A DNA stretch of 64,000 nt from Strix aluco (lineage: Eukaryota > Chordata > Aves > Strigiformes > Strigidae), in the NCBI RefSeq assembly GCF_031877795.1, contig NC_133954.1, positions 7,035,256 to 7,099,255 of the forward strand, written 5' to 3'. The translations under genes and the position numbers were made by a program. Shown here in pieces: positions 29,201-44,200 of the stretch; position 1 is the first letter of the stretch, and every line of letters starts with the position of its first letter. The notes beneath the pieces were generated by a model. The model did no database searches. It was not told the origin of the DNA and worked only from the letters and a program-made list of their open reading frames with translations.

Positions 29201-32200
29201 AATTCCTTGTAACAAAATGGTAAACAACCAACTGATGATTTTTTTCATTTTTTTAGTACATTCAGAAGAAGCACTCTTTTTACTGGCAACGTGTTACTAC
29301 CGCTCAGGAAAGGCCTATAAAGCATACAGGCTCCTAAAGGGACACAGCTGTACTACCCCACAGTGTAAATACCTGCTTGCAAAATGTTGTGTCGACCTCA
29401 GCAAGTAAGTAAATCCTTTATGTTCTGTCCAGGGTTACAAATGCATATTTTTGTTTGGATTTCTCTTTGAAAGCTGTCATATTGCATAAACTAGTAATTC
29501 ATTGGTCCTTCAGCTCTAAAGATTATCATAAGCTCAATTCATTTTGCTTTCAGATATATTGCAGACACCTCTAAAAGGTATTGAATAACTTACAAAGGAG
29601 TTGTCAAGCTGTGTAGGGGGAGAAAACGTTGATTGCTAGGATGACTCAAGGAGACCACTCTGGGAAGTGTTTATTTTGGTTTTGTGTTTCTCTGAAACTC
29701 TGTTTATTTCATTAAGTGTTTCCAGTATGAACTTAATGGATAGGCCACTTCCCTCAGGCAGTAAGCTTGCTCCTCTTGCCCAGTTACTGCTAATGGGTGG
29801 GTGAGGGAAAAGATGTCAGACAGAAATCTGTTTTTAAAAACCCACCTTGAATTCACATCCAAGAATGTATTCAACATCAAAATGAACCTTGACGTCAACA
29901 TAGTGTCAAAGTATCTTGCTGGTTTTCTGGAGTCTTAACAGCAGAAGTATATAATGAAATTGCTCAAGCTACAGGCCTTAATGCCCTGAGAGCTTGTTAA
30001 TGAGGGTATTTCACTTCTATGTAGGCATTTCAGCTCAAAAGTAGGCAACAATGTCTGGGTGAGGTGCAGAATGGAGAGGATGAGGTGCCAAGAAAGGGAA
30101 AAATTTTTGTTCAAAAAATTTAAGTACTGCAGGGGGTTCTTTAGAGAAGCTTAAATGTCTGTCTACAAAACAGCTTGTGGTTATGTATTGTGGCTTTTTT
30201 GCCTTGGTCTTTTTGAGTGGCTCTCTTTCACTGACCCCAAAAAAAGTTTAATTTCTTTAGAATAGGTGATGTTTGGAGTTTTACACAGTATGATGTGATT
30301 ATTTTGCAGGATTCATAATCCTGCTCACAACACATAACCAAGATGCAGGCCTCTCCAGAGGCAGCAGGGGAAGCTCCTTAGTCTTTGATACTCTCTTTAG
30401 TAGGTGAGCCCTTTAACATCTTTAGAGTAGCGAGGATGTCTTGACTTGTGTTTCTTTTAACACTCTCTTAACACTTTTGGAGCTATTGGGATACAGGTTT
30501 CTTTGCATCTTCTGTTGAAAGGGAAATCATGGTAATGCTCTACTTGGAAAGGTCCCAGTGGAATAAATTTGAAGCTGTTGATTTCCCCCCCCCTTGATTC
30601 TACAAAGTCTGGTGTGTGCATATAGTACACCAGCTTCTGAACTGATTTCAGTTAGATAGGTGAGATTTTTTTTATACGCATTCTTTAGAATTTCTTAAAT
30701 TAAACTGTCATTGCTGTTACAGTCATGAGCTCATTTATGCAGATGTACCTTATTTTCTTGTGGGAATGGTCTATACTGATAAAAGCATCTACCTACAAGT
30801 ATAATTTCAAATGGAGGCGAGAAGAGACGATTTGTTTGTGCAGGTGTTGGTCTCAAATGCCAGAAGAATGCCTCCCGTTCCCAGAACTTATGTAAAGTCA
30901 TTTTTAAGCCTGATAGTGAGTGGTGATTCCATGTCAGGGGTACTGCTCAGTGCAGGTGTAGTAGATGGAAACCAAGCCTTTGTTCTGCTTTTGAGCCCCT
31001 CTTGCAGGAAAGCAAGGCATTAAAACCCAAAGTCTGTGCCATATCCCAATATTGGATCTTAACTGAGTGCGTGGAGTCTTACAGATTGTATTTCTTAGTT
31101 GGGAAACAAAGCCAAAGTCAGCGTTGTCTTAGCTTGTTTCCAGGTAAAGTACCTTCAAAAATGAAGTGTCTAGAAGACGTTCTTGTCCTCCGTTTAGTAT
31201 TCTGCCTAAGATTAGTCACTTCTGGAAAAGTCATGTTGTATTATATGTCTCTGGTTTTGGAGTGGTGTGTGGTTTTGGGTTTGTTTTGGTTTTCTTCCCT
31301 CCCAAAAGAGATGTTTGGCTTCAGAATACTGCGTACCTCCATGCTGCTAGAGGAACCCAGCAATTATTTAAAATTCATTTGCAGGAACTAGTTTGTATGT
31401 GGTTTGAAACTTGTGAACACTGACAGTGGATTTCTGTTTTTGTTTGCAGCAGGGTGAAAACACTGGACTACCAATACTGTGAGCCTTGTAACCCCTTTAA
31501 ACCTCTTGTTTTTTAAAAAGGCTTGCAGAAGGAGAGCAGATCTTATCTGGTGGAGTGTTGAATAAACAGAAAAGCCATGATGACATTGTTATGGAGTTTG
31601 GTGACTCTGCATGCTTTACACTCTCCTTACTGGGACATGTCTACTGGTAATGTCGCTTTTTTATTTTGTCTAATAAAGCTTGAGGTGTTTTATTTGACCA
31701 AGCCCAATTTTAGTCAAATATTTTCAGTCACCACAGGGTACACCTGTCTCTGGGTGTTATGGCCTGCACAGTTTTGGGGTATGATAGATGTAGGTAGATA
31801 GTTGGCTTCCACAACTAACTTGGGAATGCAGGGATGGTTTGTCTTTCACCCAGTGCTTCTGACTGACTGAAAACACAAATTCCTCTCTTCCAGGTTGCTA
31901 AGCATGCAATCCAAGAGTGGGTTTTTCTTAATACCTTTGGGTTTGTTCTGTACTCTTCCCTAAGAGAAACTCTCAAGGCCCGTTTCTCAGTGTTGCCATT
32001 TTGACTTTTCTGTATCTGCTTTACAGATGTATGGCTATAATGCTCAAATGAAAGCGTTGAGGACTGCCAGTCAGAATAACTTTACAAATTTATGTGTTGC
32101 TCTTGCCTAGATATAAGAAAGGTTTCAGTAAATGAACAGATTGAGTAGGAATAGTGGGGTTCCTGGATTCTTCCCTAGTATACCTGTTTCCAGAAAAATT

Positions 32201-35200
32201 TATTTTGGAAGCAACTATCTTTGTAGCTGGTTACTTTAGCCCCTAATTTACATGCAAACATATTATCCGTAGATATTTAAAATGGCTGGAAGGCTAGCAA
32301 TCAGATTCTTGTTTGCAAAAAAGAAAATTGCAAAGAACAGTATGTTTCTTAAACAAAAATTCTCAAGCTATACTAGTGCTTATTTTTTGAGCACTGTGTC
32401 TAACTTTCATCTGTGTCTAAATATGTCACGTAACTTCAGAAGAACTCAATATTACTCTGTGGCATGAAAAATGAATAATGTTGCTGTGACTCTCAATATG
32501 TTTTTGTTTTTCAACTCTTCTTCTGGAAAGCTATCTTGAACAAAAGTGCTGTTTTCAAGTTTCCCTATAAACTGTCACATTCTTTTTGCAGCAAGACAGA
32601 CCGGCTTGCCAAAGGATCAGAATGTTACCAAAAGAGCCTTAGTTTAAATCCTTTCCTCTGGTCCCCTTTTGAATCACTATGTGAAATAGGTAAGTGTGCA
32701 GAACTGTTTTACTAGTGAAGATGTCTTCTACATTTCTGGGTGCGTCAAGCTTTCTGATTTGCCATTGCCTTGTGGCAAGGTTTATTTTACTCCTTGACTG
32801 GAACTAGTAAGGAAAATGCCAGCAGAATTCTTTGGGAGTGGTTTTGTGAGCAATAATGCATTTAAAGCACTTTGCCAGTGTTTAGAGCTTTTGTCTTGTT
32901 TTCTTCCATTTTCACTACTTATACATTTTTGGATTTAACAATACCATCTGTATTCCAGCCTACAGTTAGTAGGCCCTTAGAAACTATGCTTCTGAGAATA
33001 ACTTCAAAAAGCAAGTCTTATTTTTCAATAAAACTGATTGTCCAGGGTTTTGTTGTAGAAGAACACTTCTGATTTAGTGTAGGGGGTTTTGAAACAATGA
33101 AATAAGAATGCACCCCTTCTAAAATACTTTGTGCCCTGTCGTCCTTGTTTCAGACTGAATATTCAGCGTATAGACACAGGAATAACTATTTAAATCTCCT
33201 TCCAATGTTACAGGTGAAAAACCAGACCCTGACCAAACATTTAAATTAACGTCTTTACAGAACTTCAGCAGCTGTCTGCCTAACACTTGCACAACGTTGG
33301 TATCTAATCACAACATACCCCATAGACAGCCTGAGACTGTCCTTATGGAAACGCCGCAAGACACAATTGTGAGTTTTGCGAAAAAAAAAAAAAAATAGCT
33401 GGAAAGACTGTTTTAAATACTTAACTGAAAAATGCTAATTAAAAACTACACTGAGTATTTAACAGCTGCCTTCCATTTTTCAGGAGTTGAACAGAATCAA
33501 CCTAGAGTCCTCCAATTCAAAATATTCCTCCTTGAACACGGATTCTTCTATGTCTTACATCGACTCAGCTGTAATTTCACCAGATGCTGTCCCTCTTGGG
33601 TCAGGAACTGCCATATTGTCTAAACAGGCTCAAAATAAACCAAAAACTGGGCGGAGTTTACTGGGGGGACCTGCGGCTTTGAGCCCGCTAACTCCAAGGT
33701 AGGTCCTTGAGATAGACAATTTCTGTTCTGCAGCTGTGCTGTTGGTCACGTTTGGTTTGAAACGGGAAAGATGTCTGGTGCTGCACAGCATACTCAAACA
33801 CACGGGTTGATAGTTGTTATAACTAATGTTGCAGAAGCAAAAGCTGAACAACTTGGAGTAACGGCTCTTGGTCCTAGTGTTGAGCTCTTCTGATTTTTAA
33901 AGAAGCAGTTGGTATTTTTGATTAGAATAGAGGAACTCTTGGTTTGATATATTGTTTATTGCAATGTTCACACTGGAAAAGTCTTTAAAGGAGTATGTTT
34001 CTGTTCCAAAATAAACTCTTAAGAGCATTTCTTGAAGAACAGCTATCTCCTAAAGAGCGTGCCCTATATCCCATCTTATAAACAGCATTATATTACAAGC
34101 CAAATACTTGGATGGTCTGTGTCTGTTAGTTATTATGCAGGCAGGCAAAGAAGGCTCTCTCTTTCTCTATTTTTTTCAATGTCAGGAATAAGTAATTTCT
34201 GTTAAAGTGTCTTTTATAGATGATGATAATTAAGATATTAGAGGGTTAACATAAATCAAAGAAGTAGTTCTGAAATAAAGTCGATCATTTGGGTCTCTGT
34301 TTTAACCACAGAATCAGCTCTTGTGGTCTAATATTCTGACATTGACCCTTCCTCTTCATTTTGTTCTCAGCTTTGGAATTTTGCCACTAGAAACCCCAAG
34401 CCCTGGAGATGGACCGTATTTACAAAACTACACAAATTCTTCTTCTGTAATTGATGTGCCATCCACAGGAGCACCTTCAAAGAAGGTATCTTGCATTCTG
34501 GAATATGAGTGCTGTTCTGCGAGTTTGACATTGCAGTGTACTTTAAAGAGGAATCCATAATGCAGATAAAAACAAACATTGAATGTGAGCTGAATTGTGC
34601 TGACAGTGGAGAGAACCCAACTTACTGTCTACAAAATTTGTTTTGAAAAACAGTTTGAGTGTGGAACTTATTGCAGTCTCCTTTAGTTGTGGAAATGGTT
34701 TGGGTCCATTGAGAATTAAATTTATGTATAATCTGTCTACAAAGTGTGTGAAGGGGGGGAAAAACAAAAAAGCCCAACTGCTCTTACTAACAATTACTTC
34801 ATGCAGCAAAACAAAACGTTGTTCACCAGCTTCTGTATGTTTATAGGCTAGTGAGTTTGGGGGTGCAGGGAGCAGTTCATTTTTAATTTGACTGCAACTG
34901 GTCAGGTATTTCCCTGACACAACTTTTTAGACTTTTTCTGAAGTGTTAGTTAAAATCAAATTCTTTGTAGAATAGTCTGTTACATTGAAACAACTGTTTC
35001 TAAAGCCTCAATAGGGTTTTTTAATTTTGAAAATCTTCAGCTAAGCAAATGAGGCAGCAAGAGGAAAAAACACACCCTATCACTAGCAAAGATGTCTGCG
35101 TTGTAAATATTTTCAGCCTATTGTGTCCCTTTCTTTGGCTAGCAAAGCAATTTTGTTTTCTCAGCTTTTATAATGATAAGCAATAGTCCTTCATTTCTAA

Positions 35201-38200
35201 TTAAAACAAGCCTTCCCCCCCCCCCCTCCCCAAAATGCACAGGCACGTGCAGGCTGGCTGGCTGGTGTTGCTAGAGGTGACCTGAGGAAGGTGCTGTAGC
35301 TTCTGTCCACCTGCCATCAGAGAGGAATGTACAAACAGAAATGTTTCTGAACAGCCAAGGTTTCACAACTTTTCAGTGTGCAGGGTGGAGTCTGAAGACA
35401 GTCCAAACTTGGGAGTTTTCACTTTCAGTTTCTTTAATTAATGTATTTTCAGAGATGATTTCAAATAATCCTAGAAGCCTCAAGTGAGCTGAAGCTGCTG
35501 CTTTCTTGCAAGCAGTTCTTGAATTCTAGTTTACAGAACAGAGTAATCAAAATACTGCTGGTGGTCTGTGAAGGGCTGACTGATAGAATGGTGCTGTTTC
35601 ACTCAGCTAAGTCTTGTGTAGAGGAAACTAAAAATTGTCTTTTTTTGTTCAGTAAGAAACTGCCATAGTTGCCATAGTGATAAATGAGAGGTGGAATGTT
35701 GGTGACAGTTAAAGAACCATTTGTTCCTTTCTAAAAACAAAAAACCTGAGGATTTTTCCCTGTATTTTTAGTAAATCTAGAAGTTGCATGAGGGATGCTA
35801 GTGTTTTATAGGTGGCCAACTTTTTTTTTTTTGGTTAAAGTAAAAACTCAGTGCAAGTAATAGTGTTGAATTCCTCAAAAAGTAGAACTTGAATTTCTAC
35901 ATTTGATGCTCTGGACAAATCAGTTGGTGCTCAGCTTGCTGTGCTATTTTGTAAGTGAAATTTGGGAGCTGTTAAAAACTGTGTTTGTCTTCTCTCATTG
36001 GCCCAATACTTAAAAGAATAAAAGCCAGTAAGCAGATAACTTTTTTTTTTCCCTTTGGATGGTCTTCTGAAGTCTGTGACTGGGAACTCTGGAATCTCAT
36101 TGCACAAGGCGTTATGGTATCCTGTCTCTAGACACCTCATTACTGCAACACTTTCTATTAGTTCTGTTAGTCCTGCTTTTTTTTTTTTTTTTCCTTTGTT
36201 CTTTTGGGGCTGTACTGTGCTAAAACAGTCTGCTGGAAGTATGCTTTGTATGGCTGATCCAGTTCCCATCCTGTAGTTGCTCAGGACCAACCAGTTTTCC
36301 ACAGTATGGGTGAAAACACTGGCTTGTGGTGGATTGTGCATGTGTAGGAAGGTAAATTTTTGTGAGTCTAAAAGATTGAAATAGTCAGCAAAGTGCAGCT
36401 CTTCAGTGTAGTACTCATCTGCATTTAATCTCACATGTATTCTACATGATAGATGAAAAGTTGGAGGGAATCCAGTCATATTTGCTGCTTTTTTTTTTTG
36501 TTGCTTTGCTAGGTATGGCACAACAGTACCAAGGTATAAATTTCATGAACCCATGTGAATGCTTTCTGCCCAGGTGCATCTGTGCTACTACCTAAAACCA
36601 AATATTGAATACATTTTAATAAACACTTTAGAATTCTGATGCATGCTTTGTCCAATGAAAATAATTACTTGGCCAGTTTCACTTCTGCTCTTCAAATTAC
36701 AGAGTTAGAAAAGGTTTAGTGTAGCTGTGGCTAGAATGTGCATGAGTTAACGGAGGCAGTTTCCTAGGAAACACTTACGTAAATGAATGAAACATTAGGA
36801 TGAATCCAAAGGCTTCCTATCTGAGTGGGCAAGCATGCTTGCTGGCCGCCTAAACTGTCCTCTGATAACAAAGAAACTGAGAAGGGAAGGACAGAACGTT
36901 AGAAGTTGGATAATGCATAAACTGGTGTGGCTTGTGCTGTCATTGATCCCACTGGCCGATTTGTGGTGTCTCAAAGAACATCTCTTCCAAACAGCCATCA
37001 CTGAGTTGAATGTTAGTGTCCCTAGAGTAGGCAGAAAGATAGGGTTTAAGCTTTCTTTAAAAGGCAGGGAGGGGAGGACCTGTCCTGAATCCTTTATAGG
37101 AAGTCTACACATCAGACAATGAGTATCAATCTGAACTCGTTCCTTAGGTCTCAGATTCACAGTCACGTTAGCACAGCTCAGAGTTCCCACACCTCAGCTG
37201 TGCCAGGGTAGGCATCAAAGTGCACATTTTAGCTCTTTGAAAATGTGTGGAGATGTAAGACAATGTTTTGGTGCTAAATCAGATTACGCGCTTGTAACCT
37301 GTGGCAAATAAAAGGTACAAAAACTGTGTGTGTGCACACAAAGCGTTGCTCAGCTGACAGGCAGTAACGTGCTGCTCCGAGTTACCTTGGCTGTAGGGAT
37401 CTCTCTGTTAACTTTCTACGCTGCATAATGCAGGTCCCTTTTTGATGAAGCAGTCTATTTCTGTATAGGCTCATGCAGTATTGATTTAATTTGTGAAATA
37501 CTGGTTTATGCTATGAACAGACATGTTACACAGGGGAGGGGCAGGCTCAGATGCCATACAGGGAGCACCTCAACGAGGTGTTAATGGTGAATGGCTTCTG
37601 GATGTGACTGTAATGTGATAATTCAAAAATCTTTTTCTTTCCGTGGTTGGTTTTTTTTGTTTCTTTTTTACAACTTTCTGTGGAGAAGGAACTTTAAATA
37701 TGTCCTCTTTTATTCTTGCACAAACATCTTAACGTATAATTTCTTGCCACTAGATGGAGATTTTATATCTTTCAACTAATGTGCACAAAAATGGTAAACT
37801 CAGTGTTACAGGCGTTTTAACATGTAGAAAGAGAACTGCTTTTGATGGGTGCTCCTTGGAGGGGGACCCTCGCCCTTTATTGAAAGAATCTATATTTGTC
37901 CTCCTTTTGTGCGGTGTCTGACAGGCAGAATGGGTTTGGTTTGATATAGCAGAGATTGAGACATCTTAGTGACATAATAACAAACCTGTAGAAACTTTGT
38001 GTTATGCAGGCTGTCAGCAGGATAAGCCAAGCTGGAACAAAATCTGTCTTCTCACAGAGCGGAAATAGCCGGGAAGTCACTCCAATTCTTGTTGCACAAA
38101 CACAGAGCTCTGGCCCACAGACAAGGTAGGGGAAAAAAAAAACCAAACAAAAAAAAACAACAAAAAATCTTGGTATTACCTTCTGCATCTCCTTTCTTGA

Positions 38201-41200
38201 AGGAATTTGGCACTTTATTTGCCCAACCTGTGTATGCGTTCCTGCAAAATTCCTCTTTGGATGAGGAACAAGTGTATTTTTTGTTAGGTAAAATAACTTC
38301 AGTGAATAAGTAGGAAGCTCATGCGTGGTGGTTGGTCTGTTTGTTTTAAATCTCCTTTGCAGTTAGACCATTTCATTAGTAAATGAAAAAGTAACTGGAA
38401 GGAAATTCTGCTCATGTTCTTGACATGCAACAGGTAGATTTTTATTTTTTTTATCCCTTGAAATGGGAATATCTGTAGTATAGTACTTAAGCATTTTTGT
38501 TTAAAACAAAGATAAAAGCTGTTTTTATTAAAAGTGGAGCAGAGAACTTTAATGTGTGCTGTTTGTTCTGCAGTACAACACCTCAGGTATTGAGCCCAAC
38601 AATTGCTGCTCCACCAAACGCACTGCCTCGAAGAAGCTCTCGCCTGTTTACTAGTGATAGCTCTACAACAAAGGTAACAAACTTCATGTGTTTTGCAAAG
38701 TCGAGGGACACCACACTTTGGGAACACCAAGGCCCAAATACTCATGCACTGCAGTTAGGTGATGTGAACATTTGCTGTTTAAAAATGAACTACTAAACAC
38801 AATCAGTGAAGATACTGAATGTCTGTATACTTAAGTTTAAAAGTCAAACAGCTGAGCGTTGTTGTGGCCGCAAAGAAGCGTAAATATAATTTTACACAAT
38901 TCATTTACATGTTTAGTTACCTGAATTTAAGACTTTTATATATGTAACTCTTACTCTTCTTACTTGCAGGAAAACAGCAAAAAATTAAAAATGAAGTTTC
39001 CACCTAAGATTCCAAACAGAAAAACAAAAAGTAAAACAAATAAGGGAGGAATAACTCAACCAAACTTAAATGACAGTTTGGAAATTACCAAACTGGACTC
39101 TTCCATCATTTCAGAAGGGAAAATTTCCACTGTTGCGCCACAGATCCAGGCTTTTACGCTACAGAAGGCAGCGGCAGGTCTGTTTGAACGCTCTCAGACT
39201 GTAGTAGAGTAAAACTTCATATATCTGTATCTTAACGGTTGAATGAAAAAAGTTTTTGCTCCAATATTTCTTTATTTCTTGTTTTAGTTAGCCTGCAGCT
39301 ATTACCTTTGTATAAAGACATTGAATTCAGTATCTTCCAGTTAACTTACAGAGAACATGTGAAGAAGTAGTAAGAAGTGGCTAGTTGTAAGCACATGTAT
39401 CTTGCAGGCTCTGGTCCTCATTAACGATTAAAATATTTTCAGGCAAGATCCTTGGAAACTGATTCAAAGGAGCTATGAGTAATCCAGTCATCTGCCCTCA
39501 AAATTGGGTTTATGTAGTCTGTTTTCCCTTCATATTTCGCATTTGTTTAAAACAAGTCTTTATTCAGATTGTCAGAAAATCCTAGACAAACTGTTGAATT
39601 CCTCTCTTTTGGCTCGGTAATGTTTCCAGGCAGCAAGAAGATGTATCCATGGATACCAGACATGTGGAAACTGTGTTCAGACCTAACAAAATGTTTGAAT
39701 AGCTGCTGTAAATGCAAAACTCCAGTTGCCCTGAACTTCATTCTCTCTGTTCCTGAGCATTCTGTTGCTGGCTTAAGTCGTTGCTATCTGACTTCCACTG
39801 CAAAGGTTGATGTTTAGAATAATATTATGCCTAAGTTAAGAGTGCATAAGCCAGTGTTTGGGAACTTCAGGAAGATTTTCATAAGCAAATTCAGGAGCAG
39901 TGCCTGCCACAATGAAGAGCTTATGGGATTAGCCGTTTCAAGTAAATAAGTCTCAGCTGTCTTTTTCCACTTTTATTTATTGTATTTTTCTCCTAGAAGG
40001 TTTGATGAGCCTTCTTCGTGACATGGGGAAAGGTTATTTAGCCTTGTGTTCATACAACTGCAAAGAAGCGATAAGTATTTTAAGCCATTTACCATCCCAC
40101 CACTACAACACTGGCTGGGTGCTGTGCCAAATTGGGAGAGCTTACTTCGAACTTGCAGAATATATGCAGGTAGGAGCTGTGTGGGTTGGTTCTTACTTGT
40201 TTCACTCTCGTTTGCATAGCTTTGCAGGAAGTCTGCAGGTTTTGTGCAAAAGCTATGGGAAGTTTACAGCTGAGATAACTGTATAAATATAAGCTACACC
40301 TGGAATGGATTTAGATCATCTGTGTCAGTAGTCACTGAGCTTTCCTGAAGAGACTGAGTTACACTTCAGACTTCTTTTAAAGTTATTTCCTCTTGCATCC
40401 AACCATTGGGGTCTCCTCCTTGCCTCTCCCCATCTTCACCCACAGCTGTGCTGATGTAATTGTTTGTACTGCAATGTTGTAGATTAGATCATTGAAACAA
40501 TTTGAGTTTTAAAACCAAAAACTTCTTTTGCCCTTTTTAGTTAATGCAGATCACATCAATAACCTAGTTTCCTTTGGAGCCTCAGAAATGACAGCATTGG
40601 CACAGCTGAGGTGATGTCAAACTGCTTCAGAAACAGAAGCAAGTGGTTAAGGGTAATCCAACAGTTTTAACTCTCCTTGTCACTGTTGTCCTGATAGCTG
40701 ATGTGCCCGTTTCCTCAGAATTCTTCAAAACACTTTTGTGTGCAGGAGAGAAATGCAGCAGGTTTCAGAAGCGGTTTTTAAACTGTACACACAGTGTGAT
40801 TAGAGATGGAGCACGCTGTGCTTCTCAATAGTCTATTTTGAAAACCGAGGCTACAGACCCTAATGGTTTCCTGAAGCTAGACTTCTTCCCTTATTGCTGC
40901 TTTGAGTGTTGTAACCTGGAACTGAAGTTTATGAAATAGATACTTATGTCAGAAAGACTTCATGAGTCAACTGTTGATAAGAAGCATAGCTGTGTCAAAT
41001 GAAAGCAAAGCACACGTATGTGTTGCCACGTGCTTATGTGTGCCCCCCATCCCTGCATCAGCCGTGTTTACTGCAGTGATTGTCGTGCCTTTTGCCTCGT
41101 AACTATGCACGATGACTGGAGGGGTGTAGCACTCGGTAGGAATGCGATACCTGTCGTCTGTTAGAATGGCTGATAGTCGTAACTGGCCCATGAAAGCATG

Positions 41201-44200
41201 TGACACTTTTTCTGATTTTGTAGGCAACTTTCTGCCTTGCTTGTGTGCTGTGATAGAAACAGTAAAATGTAATCTGAGACAGCAGCAGGGAGGGCTGGCT
41301 GCATTTCTGCTGGCATAGCTGTATTGGGGTATAGTTGCTTCCTTTTGCTTGAAGGGGAAGTTACAAGACTTGTAGCTCTGCATAGTACACTTATAAAGCA
41401 AAGAGGATACTGAGTCTGGACGTATGAGGCTTCTGACCTTGACCTATGTGCTCTGCTTTGGTGCGTGGAATTTTGTTTTAAGTCTAATTTCTGATCTTAG
41501 GCTGAGAGAGTATTTTCAGAAGTAAGAAGGATTGAAAACTACAGAGTAGAAGGCATGGAGATCTATTCAACTACGCTGTGGCATCTGCAGAAGGATGTTG
41601 CTCTTTCAGTTCTTTCAAAGGATTTGACGGACATGGATAAAAACTCACCAGAGGTATAAAATGCTGTGGTCTTGAATGAGGAGAGGGTAACCCGTATGTG
41701 GCAAAATCAATGATTCAGAACAAAGCTCTGAGCTCTAATCTAGTTCCAGTGTATTCTCCTGTGAGAACTGCATGGCAAAACTGGAGAGGGAGGTGGCAGG
41801 ATTGTCTGTTGAATTGATGATGCCTGAAATGGCTTCTTAGAATTAGAATATCAGCTTACACGGAACAGGTTGAAACCTTTTATCTATTAATGGTTATTTA
41901 AATTTGCATTGGCACCATTCATCCAGGAAGATCACGGGTTCGTCACTCCTACTGCTGCCAGCATGCAAAGATAAGAAATATCTTTTTTCCTGTAACACCT
42001 TTTAACTGCTGTAGTTAATTCACTGGCACTTAAAACATATTTGCGCTGGAATTTCTCTTCAGACATAATGTTGCACATTTTTATGCCAAAGTCCATTAAA
42101 CTTCAGAGTGTATGGTAATATAAAGTTATGACATGCAAAAGGCCAGGCATCTTAATGGCTGCCACAGTAAAAGTAATAGATGTATGTGTTTATAAATGTG
42201 TTCTTAACAGAGTTGAGAAAACTGTAGGTTATATTGGGGGTTTTTTTGTTGGAGAATAGAATCCTGTTCGTGTTGTCTTGTTAGCTTGTCTAATAGTTGA
42301 AAAATCAAAACCAATGAAGTAGTTAGGAGTTGCAGTAAGCTACTCCGGAGAAGAGAAGATGCAGATTCTAATACAGGGAGTGGAGAACAGTTAGGCGACG
42401 TGGCAGTGATGTTAACAGTTGGGGAGAGCACGGACCCTGGGCTGTGGTGCTTTACAACCTCGATGCTGGTTGCTGAGCAGGAGGGAAAGAGGAGGTTGCT
42501 GCTAAAATTGTTGCTCCGCAGATTTCCAGATATGTCAGTTGGAGGGAGCTGAAGAGTGAAAGTGAATGTACTGTCTCCCCCTTCATTACTCTTAAATATC
42601 TAAGATGTTTTATTTCTAGCATTTTCAACAGATTCAAAAGCTTTAGTCATTAGTCATCAAAGTCTCTAATTGGCCCAAACTTATTGGGTGTCCTTAGAGT
42701 CTCGATTTCTGTATTTCAGGTGTATTTAGGCCTGTCTGCCTCTCATGAATGAGACTTAACTGTTGTTTTATTGCTATTATTTTTTAATCTAGGAGGAAGT
42801 TTATATATAATTAATGTAAATCAGTATGGAAAAATCTGTTCAGCACAAACTTAGTCACTCTGAGTTGTAAAAAGCGTGCTAACTTTGCAATGTTGTTTTT
42901 ACTAGGCATGGTGTGCTGCAGGAAACTGTTTCAGCTTGCAACGAGAGCATGACATCGCAATCAAGTTCTTCCAGAGAGCCATTCAAGTTGATCCAAACTA
43001 TGCTTATGCCTACACCCTGTTAGGGCATGAATTTGTGTTAACAGAAGAACTAGACAAAGCATTAGCTTGTTTTAGAAATGCAATCAGAGTCAACCCGAGA
43101 CACTATAATGCATGGTAAGTTTATTGCTTCACCCCCTCCTACTGCACGTGATACAGAATTCCTTTTGGAGAAATCTCTTCTGGATACTGCCACTGCTGTC
43201 ATTTCCCTACCACTCTTCTCTCTAAGAAAAGAGCAAAACTGTTTCTGCAGAAGACGTGGACCTCATCTCTTTGTTAAACAATTACTTCCACAAGGAGGGC
43301 AAAAAATTGGAGCTTTTTTGGTTTCCACAGATCTTGGCTGCTTTACCCTAGCTGTTTTGTTCTTCTGTGCAGCACCCTCATGCACCTAGTTGATTGTTCT
43401 TCAACTGCAGTTGGAGAGCTGAGAGTTACATCCCTTTATACCTTAGGATACAGTCAGTTTCTTACAGCTTTTTCTGTGAAAAAAGTAGATAAAATGGTAA
43501 AAGTTAGATCTGCTAGTGTAAGTCACTTATTCTTGAGAAACTTTTGTATGCTTTGTGCTTCGTAGTTGTCTAGCCAGTCTTCCTGTGTATCAGCTGTTAA
43601 TTCTTCAAACTACCCAACTGACCAAAAAAAAACCAAGATACTTTTAGACATAGCTTTTTCACACAAGAAATCATTTCCCACACTGGATGGGGTTGGCAAG
43701 TCCATTTCTGCCAGGTCATATTCACTGACAAAGACTAGTTTGATTAGAATACAGTCTCACTTAACAGAATTGTTTTTCTGCTTGCAGGTATGGGTTGGGG
43801 ATGATTTATTACAAACAGGAAAAATTCAGTCTAGCAGAAATGCATTTCCAGAAAGCACTTGATATCAATCCTCAGAGCTCAGTCTTACTGTGTCACATTG
43901 GAGTAGTAAGTAGATTGCACTTAACTCTATCCTTGTGTTTTAATCTGCTTCTGTGCTTTTGTTTGCAGTAGAAAAGTAATTCTGAATGTTTTTAGCAAAA
44001 AAGCCCAACAAGTTCAGAGTACCTGTTGGAGGATCTTGAGTGCCATATAAATGAATTACCACAGCATTAATGTGTCAGAAAAGAAACCCTCCTCTCTCTC
44101 CAAACTACTTCTAGCCAGTAATGAAATTATACTATCAGGTCATGTTTGTGAGTCAACCAAAATAGTAGTGATATGAAAATCAAGACTGTGTGCGAGTATT

